A stretch of 53,320 nucleotides of DNA from Ignavibacteria bacterium (GTDB lineage: Bacteria > Bacteroidota > Ignavibacteria > Tepidaquicellales > Tepidaquicellaceae). The notes beneath the pieces were generated by a model. That model ran no database searches, was not told where the DNA came from, and was given only the letters and a program-made list of their open reading frames with translations. The translations under genes and the position numbers were made by a program. The stretch covers positions 1 to 53,320 of the forward strand of contig JADHVP010000007.1 of the NCBI GenBank assembly GCA_016783945.1, given 5' to 3'. Shown here one piece after another: positions 34,006 through 44,509 of the stretch (position 1 is the stretch's first letter; every line of letters begins with the position of its first letter).

Positions 34006-35343
34006 ATGAAAAAATTAATTTACACTTTAGTATTTATGATGTTTGCTTTAAACATTTCGGCTCAAACAAGTTGGATTTCACAGTATAGCCCATTTGCTGA
34101 TACAAATTTAGGGAAAATACAATTTGTAAGTGCTACTGAGGGATGGATATCAGCAACAAACGGCAAATTGCTTCATACAACAAATAGCGGCAATAGCTGG
34201 TTACCGGTTAGACTTGATCCTTTTCTTGAATATTTTGCCCTCTCCGATCCTGATGTAAGTATGTGCTTTATTAATTCTTCAACGGGGTGGGTTATTCGTT
34301 CAATTGGTTCAATTGGTAACGCGAATGGTGCTGCTCTTTTTAAAACTATTAACGGCGGAATAAATTGGACTAAATTAATTATTCCAAGTTATGATTTTGG
34401 TTTTTATGTACAATTTGTGGATGCAAATACCGGTTGGATGTCGCTAGCCAATTCTACTTTTACTGTATTTGGATTTTTCCGTTCAACGAACGGTGGAATT
34501 AATTGGAGTGCAATTACTATTCCCCCTGTGGTAGGAATTCCATTTTTTATAAATAGTAATACGGGATGGCTAATGCCTGTTGTTCCCGGGAGCTCAGGAA
34601 CAACTTCCGACACGATTAGGAAAACAACAAACGGAGGTTTATCCTGGACAGCACCGTGGGGTACCAATAATCAAGTATACTTGTCTATAATTAATTTTTC
34701 AGACGTTAATAACGGATGGATTGCCGGTCATAGTGGAGTAGTACTTAAAACAACGAATGGCGGTACAAATTGGAATTATGTCACAAATACAGGCCAAACT
34801 TCGTCATACCAAACTCATGCGGGATACTTTTTGAATGCGAATACTGGTTGGATAGGCACTAAAAATGAAATCACAAATGTTTCCTCTGTTTTATACACGA
34901 ATAATGGCGGAGTTTCCTGGACCTGGCAAACGCCTCCTATTGGAACTTTTAGCAATAGTGGAATTAACGGTATTCATTTCTATGATGCTTTGAATGGCGG
35001 ACTCTCCGGGAGAGAAGGAATAATTTGTCATACTACAAATGGCGGAGTTTGGGTAAAAAATATTTCTTCGGAAATACCTTCGTCATATTCACTATCGCAA
35101 AACTATCCGAACCCGTTTAATCCAGCTACAAACATTCGTTTTGATTTGCCAAAGAGCGGTTCTGTTAAGCTTGTAGTATTCGATGCACTCGGTCGTGAAG
35201 TAGCAACACTTGTGAATGAGAAGTTACAGACCGGCACTTATGAAGTTGATTGGGATGGGAGTAATTATTCGAGCGGTGTGTATTTTTATAAGCTGATGAC
35301 TGGTGATTATGTTGAGACGAAGAAGATGCTGCTGGTGAAATAA
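34006..35343 (+). CDS. T9SS-secreted Ycf48-like repeat protein
   Basis: This protein has 445 residues. A signal peptide (MKKLIYTLVFMM to about residue 20, ISAQ) is followed by Ycf48/Asp-box-like repeats ([36 protein letters not shown]). The T9SS sorting domain follows: [38 protein letters not shown] and a final KKMLLVK. I chose ATG 34006, which gives a clean signal peptide and has AAAGAGAAA upstream. A TTG at 33964 would add 14 charged residues. A terminator lies 13 bases after the stop. Confidence 0.85.
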   Translation: MKKLIYTLVFMMFALNISAQTSWISQYSPFADTNLGKIQFVSATEGWISATNGKLLHTTNSGNSWLPVRLDPFLEYFALSDPDVSMCFINSSTGWVIRSIGSIGNANGAALFKTINGGINWTKLIIPSYDFGFYVQFVDANTGWMSLANSTFTVFGFFRSTNGGINWSAITIPPVVGIPFFINSNTGWLMPVVPGSSGTTSDTIRKTTNGGLSWTAPWGTNNQVYLSIINFSDVNNGWIAGHSGVVLKTTNGGTNWNYVTNTGQTSSYQTHAGYFLNANTGWIGTKNEITNVSSVLYTNNGGVSWTWQTPPIGTFSNSGINGIHFYDALNGGLSGREGIICHTTNGGVWVKNISSEIPSSYSLSQNYPNPFNPATNIRFDLPKSGSVKLVVFDALGREVATLVNEKLQTGTYEVDWDGSNYSSGVYFYKLMTGDYVETKKMLLVK

Positions 35344-35356
35344 GCTAAAACTATTC

Positions 35357-35397
35357 GCTTGTCCTGATGATTTTCATTGGGACAAGCAGTCTTTTTT
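35357..35397 (+). terminator. Intrinsic terminator between two T9SS genes
   Basis: GCTTGTCC-TGATGA (35357-35370) pairs with TCATTGGGACAAGC (35374-35387), using G-T wobbles, with a TTT loop and AGTCTTTTTT after it. It should separate the transcripts of the first and second T9SS genes. Confidence 0.8.
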
Positions 35398-35421
35398 AAA
35401 GTATATTTAAAAATATTCGAA

Positions 35422-36657
35422 ATGAAAAAAATAATATTACTGATTCAATTAGCAGTTTTATTTCTAACTTTTACGGATGTTTATTCCCAGTGGTATCCTC
35501 AGACAAGCGGAACAACAATCAATTTGAAAGGAGTTTCATTTACCGATTTAAATAATGGAACGGTTGTTGGTGATGGAGGTATAATTCTCAGAACAACAAA
35601 CGGGGGAACAAACTGGATCTCACAAACAAGCGGAACAACAATCATTTTGTATAGTGTCTCCTTTACCGATGAAAATACCGGGACGGCGGTTGGTCAGTTC
35701 GGCACAATCCTCAGAACCACAAACGGAGGAACAAACTGGATTTCACAAACAAGCGGAACAGTAGGCAGTTTTTATGGTGTTTGCTTTACTGATGCAAATA
35801 ACGGAACGGCTGTTGGGATTCATGAATACAAAATGCCCTATATTATAATCTTCAGAACCACAAACGGCGGAACAAACTGGACTTCACAATTTGGCGTAAT
35901 GCAAGGTTGGTTGAGCGGTGTCTGCTTTGCCAATGCAAACACCGGGACAGCTGTTGGTAGTTGGGGCACAATCCTCAGAACCATAAACGGCGGAGCAAGC
36001 TGGTTTACACAAACATGCGGAACATATATGCATTTGTCTGCTGTTTCCTTTTCAGACGCAAATACCGGGACAGCTGCTAGTATTTTAGGCGAAATTTTCA
36101 GAACCACAAACGGCGGAGCAAGCTGGACCTTACAATATAACGGAACACCAGGCGGGTGTACTAGTCTTTCCTTTACGGATGCAAATAACGGGACGACTGT
36201 TGGTTATTACACAATCATCAGAACCACAAACGGCGGAGTAAGCTGGTTTACACAAAATGGAGCCACAAGCGCTTTGAATGGTGTTTTCTTTACTGATGCA
36301 AATAACGGAACGGCTGTAGGTAATGTAGGTACAATCCTCAGAACTACGAATGGCGGTGTATCTTTTATAAATCAGATAAGCAGTGAGATTCCCGAAAGAT
36401 TTTCACTATATCAGAACTATCCAAACCCGTTTAATCCGACGACAAACATTCGTTTCGATTTACCTAAGAGCCGTTCTGTTAAGCTCGTTGTATTCGATGC
36501 ACTCGGTCGTGAAGTGGCAACTCTTGTTAATGAAAAACTCACACCCGGCACTTATGAAGTTGATTGGAATGGGAGTGGTTATGCGAGTGGTGTGTATTTT
36601 TATAGATTAACGACAGATAGTTTTAGCGAATCAAGAAAGATGCTATTAACGAAATAA
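35422..36657 (+). CDS. T9SS-secreted Ycf48/BNR-repeat protein
   Basis: This 411-residue protein is the closest relative in the window of the one at 10045: the signal peptide [14 protein letters not shown] is nearly the same and the repeats follow [25 protein letters not shown]. The sorting domain ends [11 protein letters not shown] chose ATG 35422, which gives the signal peptide; a TTG at 35377 lies in the terminator. It is predicted to be exported by type IX secretion and displayed at the cell surface. The binding target is unknown. Confidence 0.85.
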   Translation: MKKIILLIQLAVLFLTFTDVYSQWYPQTSGTTINLKGVSFTDLNNGTVVGDGGIILRTTNGGTNWISQTSGTTIILYSVSFTDENTGTAVGQFGTILRTTNGGTNWISQTSGTVGSFYGVCFTDANNGTAVGIHEYKMPYIIIFRTTNGGTNWTSQFGVMQGWLSGVCFANANTGTAVGSWGTILRTINGGASWFTQTCGTYMHLSAVSFSDANTGTAASILGEIFRTTNGGASWTLQYNGTPGGCTSLSFTDANNGTTVGYYTIIRTTNGGVSWFTQNGATSALNGVFFTDANNGTAVGNVGTILRTTNGGVSFINQISSEIPERFSLYQNYPNPFNPTTNIRFDLPKSRSVKLVVFDALGREVATLVNEKLTPGTYEVDWNGSGYASGVYFYRLTTDSFSESRKMLLTK

Positions 36658-36712
36658 TTTATTCTCATTACTCGTTACAAAGGGCAATGGAAAAACATTA
36701 AACAATACAAAA

Positions 36713-37909
36713 ATGAAAAAATTAATTTACACATTCGCAATTTTAGCTTTTGCAAGTTTTGTAAGTTCAGTAAGTGCTCAATGGGTGCAGTTCTCCAGCG
36801 GAATGGGGAATAAAGATGTGCAATCATTAGCATATAGCGGGACTAAAATTTTTGCAGGAACTTACAGCAATGGTGTATATTTATCAACAAATAATGGTGC
36901 AAACTGGACTCAAACTTCCTTAAATAATCGTGACATAAGGGCTTTAGCAATAATTGGGGATAATGTTATTGCCGGAACAATGAATAATGGTATTTATTTC
37001 TCTACAAATAACGGCGCAAGCTGGACTCAATCTAATTTGATTACTGAAGATGTATGGACATTAGCAGTAGGCGGAAATAATGTTTTCGCAGGTACTGATC
37101 ATACAGGTGTGTATATATCTACAAATAACGGTTCAAGCTGGTCACAAACCTCCATGACCAATATTACTGTTAATTCTCTTTTTATCAGCGGAAATGATAT
37201 TTTAGCAGCAGCCGGTGTCGGAGGCTGGGGTGTATTTCTTTCAGTAAATAACGGAAATAGCTGGACTCTTATTGGTGATCTGAATATTGGTACATACTCC
37301 GTGGCAGCAAGCGGAAATTATATCTATGCGGGTCCTTATTATCATGGTATATATTTATCTACAGATTTCGGAATTCACTGGAACCAAACTCCTTTGGATA
37401 ATGGAACAGTTGTAGCAATTGCTGTAAGCGGTAATAATGTTTTCGCAGGAACTGAAGGTTATGGCTTTGAAATATCCAATGATAATGGAACAAGCTGGAC
37501 ACATAGAAGCGAGGGATTAGGCAGTGCTTATATTATGTCTTTGTGTATTATAAATAATTACATTTATGCAGGAACAGGTAATGGTGTTTACAAAAGACCT
37601 CTAAGCGAGATCATAGGTATTAACCAAATTTCAAACGAAGTACCAAAACATCTTTCACTATCACAAAACTATCCCAATCCTTTTAATCCAAAAACAAACA
37701 TAAAGTTCGATATACCGAAAAATGCTTTCGTAACAATGAAGGTGTTCGATATTCTCGGTCGTGAAGTAGCAACTCTTGTGAATGAGAAACTCGCACCCGG
37801 CACTTATGAAGTTGATTGGAATGGTAGTGGTTATACGAGTGGGGTGTATTTTTATAGATTAGAAGCTGGGGATTTTGTAGAGACAAAGAAGATGGTGTTG
37901 ATTAAATAA
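36713..37909 (+). CDS. T9SS-secreted repeat protein
   Basis: This 398-residue protein has a signal peptide (MKKLIYTFAILAFA to about 22, VSAQ). Its repeats of about 40 residues differ from the Ycf48 type: NNVFAGTDHTGVYISTNNGSSWSQ, with DVxSLAxxGxxxFAGT lines, as in Asp-box sialidase-like propellers. It ends with the T9SS domain ([36 protein letters not shown]). The first bases of the gene match those of the gene at 34006. The rplB operon follows 286 bases later. Confidence 0.85.
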   Translation: MKKLIYTFAILAFASFVSSVSAQWVQFSSGMGNKDVQSLAYSGTKIFAGTYSNGVYLSTNNGANWTQTSLNNRDIRALAIIGDNVIAGTMNNGIYFSTNNGASWTQSNLITEDVWTLAVGGNNVFAGTDHTGVYISTNNGSSWSQTSMTNITVNSLFISGNDILAAAGVGGWGVFLSVNNGNSWTLIGDLNIGTYSVAASGNYIYAGPYYHGIYLSTDFGIHWNQTPLDNGTVVAIAVSGNNVFAGTEGYGFEISNDNGTSWTHRSEGLGSAYIMSLCIINNYIYAGTGNGVYKRPLSEIIGINQISNEVPKHLSLSQNYPNPFNPKTNIKFDIPKNAFVTMKVFDILGREVATLVNEKLAPGTYEVDWNGSGYTSGVYFYRLEAGDFVETKKMVLIK

Positions 37910-37919
37910 ATTTTTTCTT

Positions 37920-37964
37920 GTTACTATGTCGGAGATTCGCCGGGGCGGGCTCCGGCATAGTAAC
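37920..37964. terminator. Large hairpin after the T9SS cluster
   Basis: GTTACTATGTCGGAG (37920-37934) pairs with CTCCGGCATAGTAAC (37950-37964), with one G-T wobble and a GC-rich 15-base loop. No T-run follows immediately, so it may be a dispersed hairpin rather than a true terminator. Confidence 0.5.
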
Positions 37965-38117
37965 AGGTTTTGCAAGTAATTGTTTTATTCCTTCCAACGA
38001 CCGTGCATCGAAACGAGAGTTGAAAGTTAAAAATAAATGCGGTCGAAAGATTATAAATTAAATAAAGCGTTATCAAAATTTGTAACGAAAGAATACCCCC
38101 TTATAATTCTTCTTATA

Positions 38118-38147
38118 TTGACTTTATTTTTATAAAATGCTATTTTG
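38118..38147 (+). promoter_or_regulatory. Possible promoter for the rplB ribosomal operon
   Basis: TTGACT (38118-38123) is followed after 17 bases by TATTTTG (38141-38147), close to the FCB-group -7 box. It lies 49 bases upstream of the rplB ATG. The upstream ribosomal genes are missing, so a promoter is expected here. Confidence 0.4.
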
Positions 38148-38195
38148 CTGTTTGTTAAATTTGAATTTATAGCAATATTCTGAAAGTTATTACTA

Positions 38196-39020
38196 ATGGC
38201 ATTAAGGAAATTAAAACCTAAAACACCTGCGACAAGATTTTATTCAGTTTCTTCTTTTGAAGAGATTACAAAATCTAAACCGGAGAAGTCTCTTCTTTCG
38301 CCTTTAAAGAAATCAGGCGGTAGAAACAACCATGGAAGAGTGACATCGAGGCATCGCGGTGGTGGTCACAAAAGAAGATATAGAATTGTAGATTTTGTAA
38401 GAAGCAATTCGAAAGAAGCTAAAGTTATTGCGATCGAATATGATCCTAACAGGACCGCCAGAATAGCTTTAGTCCAATATGAAGACGGAGAGAAAAGTTA
38501 TATTGTTGCTCCTGAGGGTTTGAAGGTTGGTGAGGTTTTACATTCATCAAACGATGCAGAGATTAAAACAGGAAACACAATGCAAATATCTTCTATTCCT
38601 GTTGGTACATTTATTCATAACGTAGAATTAAAACCTGGTAAGGGCGGGCAATTAGTAAGAAGTGCTGGAGCTTCAGCTCAGATAGTTGCAAAAGATAAAG
38701 GATATTGTCAGATAAAATTACCATCAGGTGAAGTGAGAATGATTAAGAGCGAGTGCAAAGCAACCTTAGGTGTTGTAGGAAACATTGAACATGAAAATAT
38801 TAGTATCGGAAAAGCAGGAAGGTCAAGATGGCTAGGAAGAAGACCTCATGTAAGAGGTGTTGCAATGAATCCTGTTGACCACCCGATGGGTGGAGGCGAA
38901 GGTAAAGCATCCGGCGGTGGACACCCTGTAAGTCCATGGGGATTACCAGCAAAAGGATACAAGACAAGGAAAAAGAAAAATGTTTCAGATAAATTTATTG
39001 TAAAAAAGAGGAAGAAGTAA
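38196..39020 (+). CDS. rplB: 50S ribosomal protein L2
   Basis: L2 helps form the peptidyl-transferase region of the 50S subunit. The 274-residue protein has [23 protein letters not shown] and [21 protein letters not shown], the conserved signature. It is the first gene of the run; the usual upstream rpsJ-rplC-rplD-rplW are absent, replaced by T9SS genes. The stop codon is directly followed by the rpsS start. Confidence 0.98.
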   Translation: MALRKLKPKTPATRFYSVSSFEEITKSKPEKSLLSPLKKSGGRNNHGRVTSRHRGGGHKRRYRIVDFVRSNSKEAKVIAIEYDPNRTARIALVQYEDGEKSYIVAPEGLKVGEVLHSSNDAEIKTGNTMQISSIPVGTFIHNVELKPGKGGQLVRSAGASAQIVAKDKGYCQIKLPSGEVRMIKSECKATLGVVGNIEHENISIGKAGRSRWLGRRPHVRGVAMNPVDHPMGGGEGKASGGGHPVSPWGLPAKGYKTRKKKNVSDKFIVKKRKK

Positions 39021-39311
39021 ATGTCAAGGTCATTAAAGAAAGGTCCGCACATAGATTTTAAGTTGTTAGGAAAAGTTGAGAAACTGAATGATCAAAAGCA
39101 AAAGCGTGTTATAAAAACATGGTCGAGAGCATGTACAATTATTCCTGATTTTATTGGTCATACATTCGCAGTTCATAACGGTAATAAATTTATACCGGTT
39201 TATGTGTCAGAAAATATGGTTGGACATAAATTAGGTGAGTTTTCTCATACAAGAACTTTCAGAGCTCACTCAGGACAGAGAAAAGAAGAAAGAGCGGGAG
39301 GAGTGAAATAA
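39021..39311 (+). CDS. rpsS: 30S ribosomal protein S19
   Basis: This 96-residue protein begins [16 protein letters not shown] and contains [34 protein letters not shown], the S19 signature. It binds the head of the 30S subunit with S13. The stop touches the rplV start, so the two are translationally close. Confidence 0.98.
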   Translation: MSRSLKKGPHIDFKLLGKVEKLNDQKQKRVIKTWSRACTIIPDFIGHTFAVHNGNKFIPVYVSENMVGHKLGEFSHTRTFRAHSGQRKEERAGGVK

Positions 39312-39662
39312 ATGGAAGCAAGAGCGATAAAAAGATATGTTGGCTCATCTCCTCGAAAAATGAGATTGACTGTAGACTTAATTAGAAATAAACGAGTTGA
39401 TGAAGCATTGTCAATTTTAAAGTATTCGAAAAAACATTCTTCGAAAGTTATTGAAAAAACTTTGTTGTCAGCTTATTCGAATCTTATGAACAAATTAGAT
39501 ACAGGAAGAATAAACCAGGAAGAGGTCATAATAAAAGAAGCTTATGTGAACGGAGGACCGGTTTTGAAAAGAATACTCCCAGCCCCACAGGGAAGAGCGT
39601 TCAGAATCAGGAAGAGATCATCGCATTTAACATTGGTTGTAGAAAATATTGAAGAGGAATAA
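39312..39662 (+). CDS. rplV: 50S ribosomal protein L22
   Basis: This 116-residue protein has ARAIKRYVGSSPRKMRLTVDLIR at the N-terminus and RILPAPQGRAFRIRKRSSHLTLVV at the C-terminus, which forms the loop lining the exit tunnel. Normal length and position after rpsS. Confidence 0.98.
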   Translation: MEARAIKRYVGSSPRKMRLTVDLIRNKRVDEALSILKYSKKHSSKVIEKTLLSAYSNLMNKLDTGRINQEEVIIKEAYVNGGPVLKRILPAPQGRAFRIRKRSSHLTLVVENIEEE

Positions 39663-39696
39663 ATTTTAATAATTATTTTTGATATAAGGAGAATTA

Positions 39697-40335
39697 TTGG
39701 GACAAAAGACACACCCTATAGGATTTAGATTAGGAGTTATAAATACCTGGGATTCAAATTGGTACGACGAGAAGAGCTTTGCCCAAAAGTTGGAAGAAGA
39801 TGCTCTAATCAGAGGTTATATGAAAAAAAGATTGGAGAAAGCTGGAGTTGCTAAGATAGCGATTGAAAGAACTCTTAAAAAAATCACTCTTACAATATAT
39901 ACATCAAGACCGGGTTTTGTAATTGGAAAAAGTGGAAAAGAAATTACTCAGTTAGAGAACGAAATCAAGAAGATAACAAACAAAGATATAAAAATTAATG
40001 TGCATGAAATAAAAAAACCAGAATTAAGTGCACAGCTTGTTGCTGATAACATTGCTAATCAATTAACAGGCAGAGTTTCATTCAGAAGAGCAATGAAATC
40101 AGCAATTACATCTTCTATGAGAATGGGAGCAAAAGGAATAAAAGTTATGTGTGGCGGTAGATTAGGTGGTGTCGAAATAGCAAGGAGTGAACAATATAAA
40201 GAGGGAAGGATTCCGTTACAAACATTACGAGCTGATATAGATTATTCCTCGGTAACTGCACACACCATATATGGAACTATCGGAGTGAAAGTGTGGATAT
40301 GCCTGGGTGAAAAATTAAAAAAGAACAATTATTAA
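39697..40335 (+). CDS. rpsC: 30S ribosomal protein S3
   Basis: This 212-residue protein begins [12 protein letters not shown] and has the KH-domain motif [14 protein letters not shown]. The start is TTG at 39697 with AAGGAG 6 bases upstream; MGQK(T/V)HP is the conserved family start, so TTG is well supported. S3 lines the mRNA entry channel. Confidence 0.97.
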   Translation: MGQKTHPIGFRLGVINTWDSNWYDEKSFAQKLEEDALIRGYMKKRLEKAGVAKIAIERTLKKITLTIYTSRPGFVIGKSGKEITQLENEIKKITNKDIKINVHEIKKPELSAQLVADNIANQLTGRVSFRRAMKSAITSSMRMGAKGIKVMCGGRLGGVEIARSEQYKEGRIPLQTLRADIDYSSVTAHTIYGTIGVKVWICLGEKLKKNNY

Positions 40336-40360
40336 TTAATATTACCGGAGAACATTTATC

Positions 40361-40771
40361 ATGTTAATGCCCAAAAGGGTAAAGTTCAGGAAGACACAAA
40401 AAGGAAATCGAAGAGGAAAAGCCGGAAGAGGTTATCTGGTTTCATTCGGTTCTTTTGGTTTAAAAGCAATGGAAGCTGCCTGGATAACTGATAGACAAAT
40501 TGAAGCTGCTCGAATAGCTTTGACGAGGTATATGAAAAGAGACGGAAAAGTATGGATCAGAATTTTCCCGGATAAACCTGTTACAAAGAAACCAGCCGAG
40601 ACAAGAATGGGTAAAGGTAAAGGTGCACCTGAATATTGGGTAGCAGTTATTAAACCTGGGAGAATAATGTTTGAAGTTGATGGAGTTTCATTATCGGTTG
40701 CCCAAGAAGCGTTGAGATTAGCTACTCATAAACTCCCAATAAAAACTAAATTTGTTAAAAGGATTGCATAA
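40361..40771 (+). CDS. rplP: 50S ribosomal protein L16
   Basis: This 136-residue protein begins [16 protein letters not shown], the usual start, and contains [20 protein letters not shown]. It contacts tRNA near the 50S A site. A GGAGA lies 12 bases upstream of the ATG. Confidence 0.98.
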   Translation: MLMPKRVKFRKTQKGNRRGKAGRGYLVSFGSFGLKAMEAAWITDRQIEAARIALTRYMKRDGKVWIRIFPDKPVTKKPAETRMGKGKGAPEYWVAVIKPGRIMFEVDGVSLSVAQEALRLATHKLPIKTKFVKRIA

Positions 40772-40791
40772 TACATTTTTATACATTTAAA

Positions 40792-41016
40792 ATGAAGATA
40801 TATCAATTAAGAGAGTTAACGACGGAAGATCTGAAAAATAATCTGAAAGATAATTATGAAGCATTAGAAAATTTCAGGTTTCAGCATGCATCTGGACAAT
40901 TAGAAAATTATAAATCGATGTCGAATACAAAAAAAGATATTGCGAAGATATTGACTGTGTTAAAAGAACGTGAGTTAAACTTAAATACAAATTTAAACAA
41001 AGAAAAAAAATCTTAG
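40792..41016 (+). CDS. rpmC: 50S ribosomal protein L29
   Basis: This 74-residue protein has YQLRELTTEDLKNNLKDNYEALENFRFQHASGQLEN and the following helix TKKDIAKILTVLKERE, as expected for L29, a small two-helix protein near the exit tunnel. Confidence 0.95.
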   Translation: MKIYQLRELTTEDLKNNLKDNYEALENFRFQHASGQLENYKSMSNTKKDIAKILTVLKERELNLNTNLNKEKKS

Positions 41017-41028
41017 ATAAATATATTG

Positions 41029-41346
41029 ATGAACGAAGAAGTAATGAATTCCCAAAATAATGAACAACAAAGTGAAACGATAATAGCTGATGTAAAAAGA
41101 GCTAAGAGGAAAGAAAGAGTTGGTAAGGTTACAAGCAATAAAATGCAGAAATCTATTACTGTTGTTGTTGAAAAGAGGGTTAAACATCCGATGTATAAAA
41201 AGTATTATAATAAAACCACTAAATTTATGGCTCATGACGAAAAAAATGAATGTAATATAGGAGATACTGTTAAGATTATGGAAACAAAACCCTATAGTAA
41301 GAATAAAAGGTGGAGATTAGTAGAAGTAATAGAAAAAGCAAAATAA
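41029..41346 (+). CDS. rpsQ: 30S ribosomal protein S17
   Basis: This protein has 105 residues. The conserved OB-fold part starts near residue 28 ([28 protein letters not shown]) and contains [23 protein letters not shown]. The first 25 residues are an extra polar tail absent from most S17. I chose ATG 41029; the TTG 3 bases upstream is less likely. An internal ATG at 41044 is also possible. Confidence 0.95.
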   Translation: MNEEVMNSQNNEQQSETIIADVKRAKRKERVGKVTSNKMQKSITVVVEKRVKHPMYKKYYNKTTKFMAHDEKNECNIGDTVKIMETKPYSKNKRWRLVEVIEKAK

Positions 41347-41387
41347 TAAAAGAATAATAATCAGGTAATAGAATATTTTAACATAAA

Positions 41388-41756
41388 ATGATACAGGAAG
41401 AAACAAGTTTAACGGTAGCAGATAATTCCGGGGCTAAATCGATAAAATGCATAAGAGTACTCGGAGGCTCTGATAGAAGATATGCAGGTGTTGGTGATAT
41501 AATAGTAGTAACTGTAAAATCAGCTATACCCGGAGGGACAGTTAAAAAAGGTGAAGTTTCGAGAGCAGTTATAGTAAGAACCGTTAAAGAGACTCGTAGA
41601 AAAGATGGTAGCTATATTAAATTTGATGAAAATGCTGCGGTATTAATAAACAATCAAAATGAACCGAAAGGAACAAGAATTTTTGGACCGGTATCAAGAG
41701 AATTAAGGGAGAAGCATTTCATGAAAATAATTTCATTAGCACCAGAGGTAATATAA
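41388..41756 (+). CDS. rplN: 50S ribosomal protein L14
   Basis: This 122-residue protein begins [27 protein letters not shown] and ends with [22 protein letters not shown]. It forms an intersubunit bridge with 16S rRNA. Normal length. rplX follows after 2 bases. Confidence 0.98.
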   Translation: MIQEETSLTVADNSGAKSIKCIRVLGGSDRRYAGVGDIIVVTVKSAIPGGTVKKGEVSRAVIVRTVKETRRKDGSYIKFDENAAVLINNQNEPKGTRIFGPVSRELREKHFMKIISLAPEVI

Positions 41757-41758
41757 AT

Positions 41759-42124
41759 ATGAAAATGAAAAAAAGTAAAAATAAATTAGTGAAAAGTAGA
41801 CTTAAGAAAAGCGATACAGTTAAGATTATAAGTGGTAATGCAAAGGGAACGGTAGGTAAAATACTTTTTATTGATAGAAAAAATGGAAGAGTTATTGTTG
41901 AAGGAGTAAATCTTATTAGTAGACATACGAAACCTAATCAAAAAAATCCCCAGGGCGGGATTATTAAAAGAGAAGCTTCTATTAATGTATCAAATGTTCA
42001 GTTAATGTGTCCCAAAACAAATGAACCGACAAGAATAGGAATGGAAGTTATTACTGATGAAACAACGGGAAAAAAGAAAAGGATGCGTTTAAGTAAAAAG
42101 TCTGGAGAAATATTAATTAGTTAA
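41759..42124 (+). CDS. rplX: 50S ribosomal protein L24
   Basis: This 121-residue protein has the KOW motif [21 protein letters not shown] and [21 protein letters not shown] lysine-rich stretch of about 15 residues precedes the KOW motif, slightly longer than usual. It initiates 50S assembly. rplE follows after 2 bases. Confidence 0.97.
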   Translation: MKMKKSKNKLVKSRLKKSDTVKIISGNAKGTVGKILFIDRKNGRVIVEGVNLISRHTKPNQKNPQGGIIKREASINVSNVQLMCPKTNEPTRIGMEVITDETTGKKKRMRLSKKSGEILIS

Positions 42125-42126
42125 AT

Positions 42127-42789
42127 ATGGCTCAATCAAAGCAAAAAAGAAAAAAAGAAAACGCAGTTCAGGAAAAGCCGAAGAAAACTGATAAAAAGAA
42201 ACAGGTAAAGGAAAAAGATTTTGTTGAAGAAAGAATCCCTATTAGATTATTGGAATTCTACAGAAGCAAAATCATACCTGATTTGATAAAAAAGTTTAAT
42301 TATAAAAATAAAATGCAGGCTCCAAAATTAGAAAAAATCTGTATTAATGTTGGAGTAGGAGCCGCAGTTGCAGATCCAAAGTTAATAGATGTTACTGTAA
42401 ATGAGATTATGGCAATAACTGGTCAAAGACCTACAGTTGTAAAAGCTAAGAAATCGGTTTCGAATTTTAAATTGAGAGAAGGGATGAATATAGGAGTGAG
42501 GGTAACATTAAGGAATGCAAGGATGTATGAATTTTTAGATAGATTAATAAATGTGACGATACCAAGGATAAGAGACTTCAGAGGATTATCTGACAAAAGT
42601 TTTGATGGGCGTGGAAATTATACAATAGGTATTAAAGAGCAAATAATATTTCCTGAAATCAATGTGGATAATGTAAACAAAATAAGTGGAATGGATATTA
42701 CATTTGTTACCACAGCAAAATCGGATGAAGAATCTTTTGAGTTGTTAAGAAACTTTGGTCTTCCTTTTACAACAAAGCAATTAAATTAA
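42127..42789 (+). CDS. rplE: 50S ribosomal protein L5
   Basis: The 220 residues include an N-terminal Lys/Glu-rich extension of about 40 residues before the conserved [22 protein letters not shown]. The rest is standard: [40 protein letters not shown] and [24 protein letters not shown]5 binds 5S rRNA. Most L5 proteins have about 180 residues. Confidence 0.97.
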   Translation: MAQSKQKRKKENAVQEKPKKTDKKKQVKEKDFVEERIPIRLLEFYRSKIIPDLIKKFNYKNKMQAPKLEKICINVGVGAAVADPKLIDVTVNEIMAITGQRPTVVKAKKSVSNFKLREGMNIGVRVTLRNARMYEFLDRLINVTIPRIRDFRGLSDKSFDGRGNYTIGIKEQIIFPEINVDNVNKISGMDITFVTTAKSDEESFELLRNFGLPFTTKQLN

Positions 42790-42800
42790 AAAGTGTATAA

Positions 42801-43070
42801 ATGGCAAGAAAATCTTTAATAGCACGACAGAAAAGAAGAGAGATGTTAGTAAAGAAATACTCTCAGAAAAGAAAAGAGTTAAAAGAAAAAGGTGATTATG
42901 AAGCTCTTGCTAAGCTTCCAAGGGACAGCAGTCCTACGAGACTTCACAGCAGGTGTAACGTTACTGGGAGAGCGAGAAGTTATTATAGAAAGTTTGGTGT
43001 TTCAAGATTAGTTTTTCGAGAGCTTGCTCTGCAAGGAAAAATACCGGGAATAGTAAAATCAAGTTGGTAA
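42801..43070 (+). CDS. rpsN: 30S ribosomal protein S14 (zinc-free form)
   Basis: This 89-residue protein begins [20 protein letters not shown] and ends [21 protein letters not shown]. It lacks the four cysteines of the short zinc form; only one cysteine is present. This is the longer C-minus S14 type. Confidence 0.97.
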   Translation: MARKSLIARQKRREMLVKKYSQKRKELKEKGDYEALAKLPRDSSPTRLHSRCNVTGRARSYYRKFGVSRLVFRELALQGKIPGIVKSSW

Positions 43071-43099
43071 AAATTTTTAATCAGGAGATATATTAAAGT

Positions 43100-43495
43100 A
43101 TGTCAATGTCAGATCCAATAGCCGATTACTTAACAAGAATAAGAAATGCGATAAAAGCTGAAAAGAAGACAGTCGATGTTCCTTCTTCAAAATATAAAGT
43201 TTCTATTTCAGAAATCTTAAAAAAATGTAGTTTCATAAATGATTACAAGTTAATAGAATCGGAAAATAAAAAATTTATATCGATCAGATTAAAATATAAT
43301 GATGGAGTAAGTGTAATTGAGGGACTCAGACGTATTAGCAGACCTGGTATTAGGCGATATGTAAAGTATGAAGATCTGCCAAGAGTGAGAAACGGATTAG
43401 GTACTGCGATTGTATCTACATCAAAAGGATTAATGACTGAAAAGCAAGCTAGAAATCTTAAAATGGGTGGTGAAGTTATTTGTGAAATATGGTAA
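43100..43495 (+). CDS. rpsH: 30S ribosomal protein S8
   Basis: This 131-residue protein contains DPIADYLTRIRNAIKAEKKTVDVPSSK and ends RNGLGTAIVSTSKGLMTEKQARNLKMGGEVICEIW. It binds the central domain of 16S rRNA. The ATG at 43106 is an equally good start and gives MSDPIADYL. Confidence 0.97.
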   Translation: MSMSDPIADYLTRIRNAIKAEKKTVDVPSSKYKVSISEILKKCSFINDYKLIESENKKFISIRLKYNDGVSVIEGLRRISRPGIRRYVKYEDLPRVRNGLGTAIVSTSKGLMTEKQARNLKMGGEVICEIW

Positions 43496-43535
43496 TAAAT
43501 TTATATTAACAACGAAAAGAATAAACAAAAAATAA

Positions 43536-44075
43536 ATGAGCAGGATAGGTAAACAACCAATTGCGATTGAAAAAGATGTTAAAGTATCTAAAGATTCTAA
43601 TAATATTGAAATAGTTGGTCCGAAAGGAAAGCTTTCATTAACTATTACAGGTGAAATTGATGTGAGTGTAAAAGGTAATGAAATCTTGGTTGAGAGAAAA
43701 AATGATCAGAAACAAAACAAAGCACTGCATGGTTTATATAGATCACTTTTAAAGAACATGGTAATTGGTGTCACGGAAGGATTTACAAAGAAACTTGAAC
43801 TGGTAGGTATAGGTTATAAAGCTGAACTAAGAGGGGAATATTTAATTTTGAATGTCGGATATTCGCATCCGATAGTATTTCATCCTCCGACTGATATTAA
43901 TATTGAAGTGCCAGCACCGAATACGATAATTATATCCGGAATTGACAATCAGTTAGTTGGTTTAGTTGCAGCTAAGATCAGATCATATAGAAAACCTGAA
44001 CCGTATAAAGGTAAAGGAATAAAATATGATAATGAATTGGTTAGGAGAAAAGCAGGTAAATCAGCTGTTAAGTAA
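43536..44075 (+). CDS. rplF: 50S ribosomal protein L6
   Basis: This 179-residue protein begins MSRIGKQPIAIEKDVKV and contains LVGIGYKAELRGEYLILNVGYSHP and YRKPEPYKGKGIKYDNE, the L6 signature near the factor-binding site. Normal length. Confidence 0.98.
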   Translation: MSRIGKQPIAIEKDVKVSKDSNNIEIVGPKGKLSLTITGEIDVSVKGNEILVERKNDQKQNKALHGLYRSLLKNMVIGVTEGFTKKLELVGIGYKAELRGEYLILNVGYSHPIVFHPPTDINIEVPAPNTIIISGIDNQLVGLVAAKIRSYRKPEPYKGKGIKYDNELVRRKAGKSAVK

Positions 44076-44110
44076 TGAATAATAATTTAAATTCTTATAA
44101 GTAAGTAAAA

Positions 44111-44464
44111 ATGAAAAATAGAAGAGATAGAATTAAAGCGAAAATAAGAAAAAAAATTAAAGGAACTCAGGAAAGACCAAGATTGGTTGTTTTCAGAAGT
44201 CTTAATCATATTTATGCACAGTTGATTGATGATGTAAATTATAAAACATTGTTATCAGTTTCTACAACTTATAAGGATGTTTCTGAAAAATTAAAGAACG
44301 TCAAAAGCAAAACAGAAAGTAGTAAAGTAGTTGGAAAAATAATAGCAGAGAAAGCTCTTTCAAAAAATTATAGTAAAGTAGTTTTTGATAGGAACGGTTA
44401 TCTATATCATGGAAGGGTGAAGGCTCTTGCAGACGGTGCCCGAGAAGGTGGTTTAATATTTTAA
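44111..44464 (+). CDS. rplR: 50S ribosomal protein L18
   Basis: This 117-residue protein contains [26 protein letters not shown] and ends [26 protein letters not shown]. It binds 5S rRNA with L5. It is followed by a tRNA gene rather than directly by rpsE. Confidence 0.97.
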   Translation: MKNRRDRIKAKIRKKIKGTQERPRLVVFRSLNHIYAQLIDDVNYKTLLSVSTTYKDVSEKLKNVKSKTESSKVVGKIIAEKALSKNYSKVVFDRNGYLYHGRVKALADGAREGGLIF

Positions 44465-44509
44465 ATGAATTTGCTATATTGATTCGTTTTGATTAATTTT
44501 GTGCAATAC

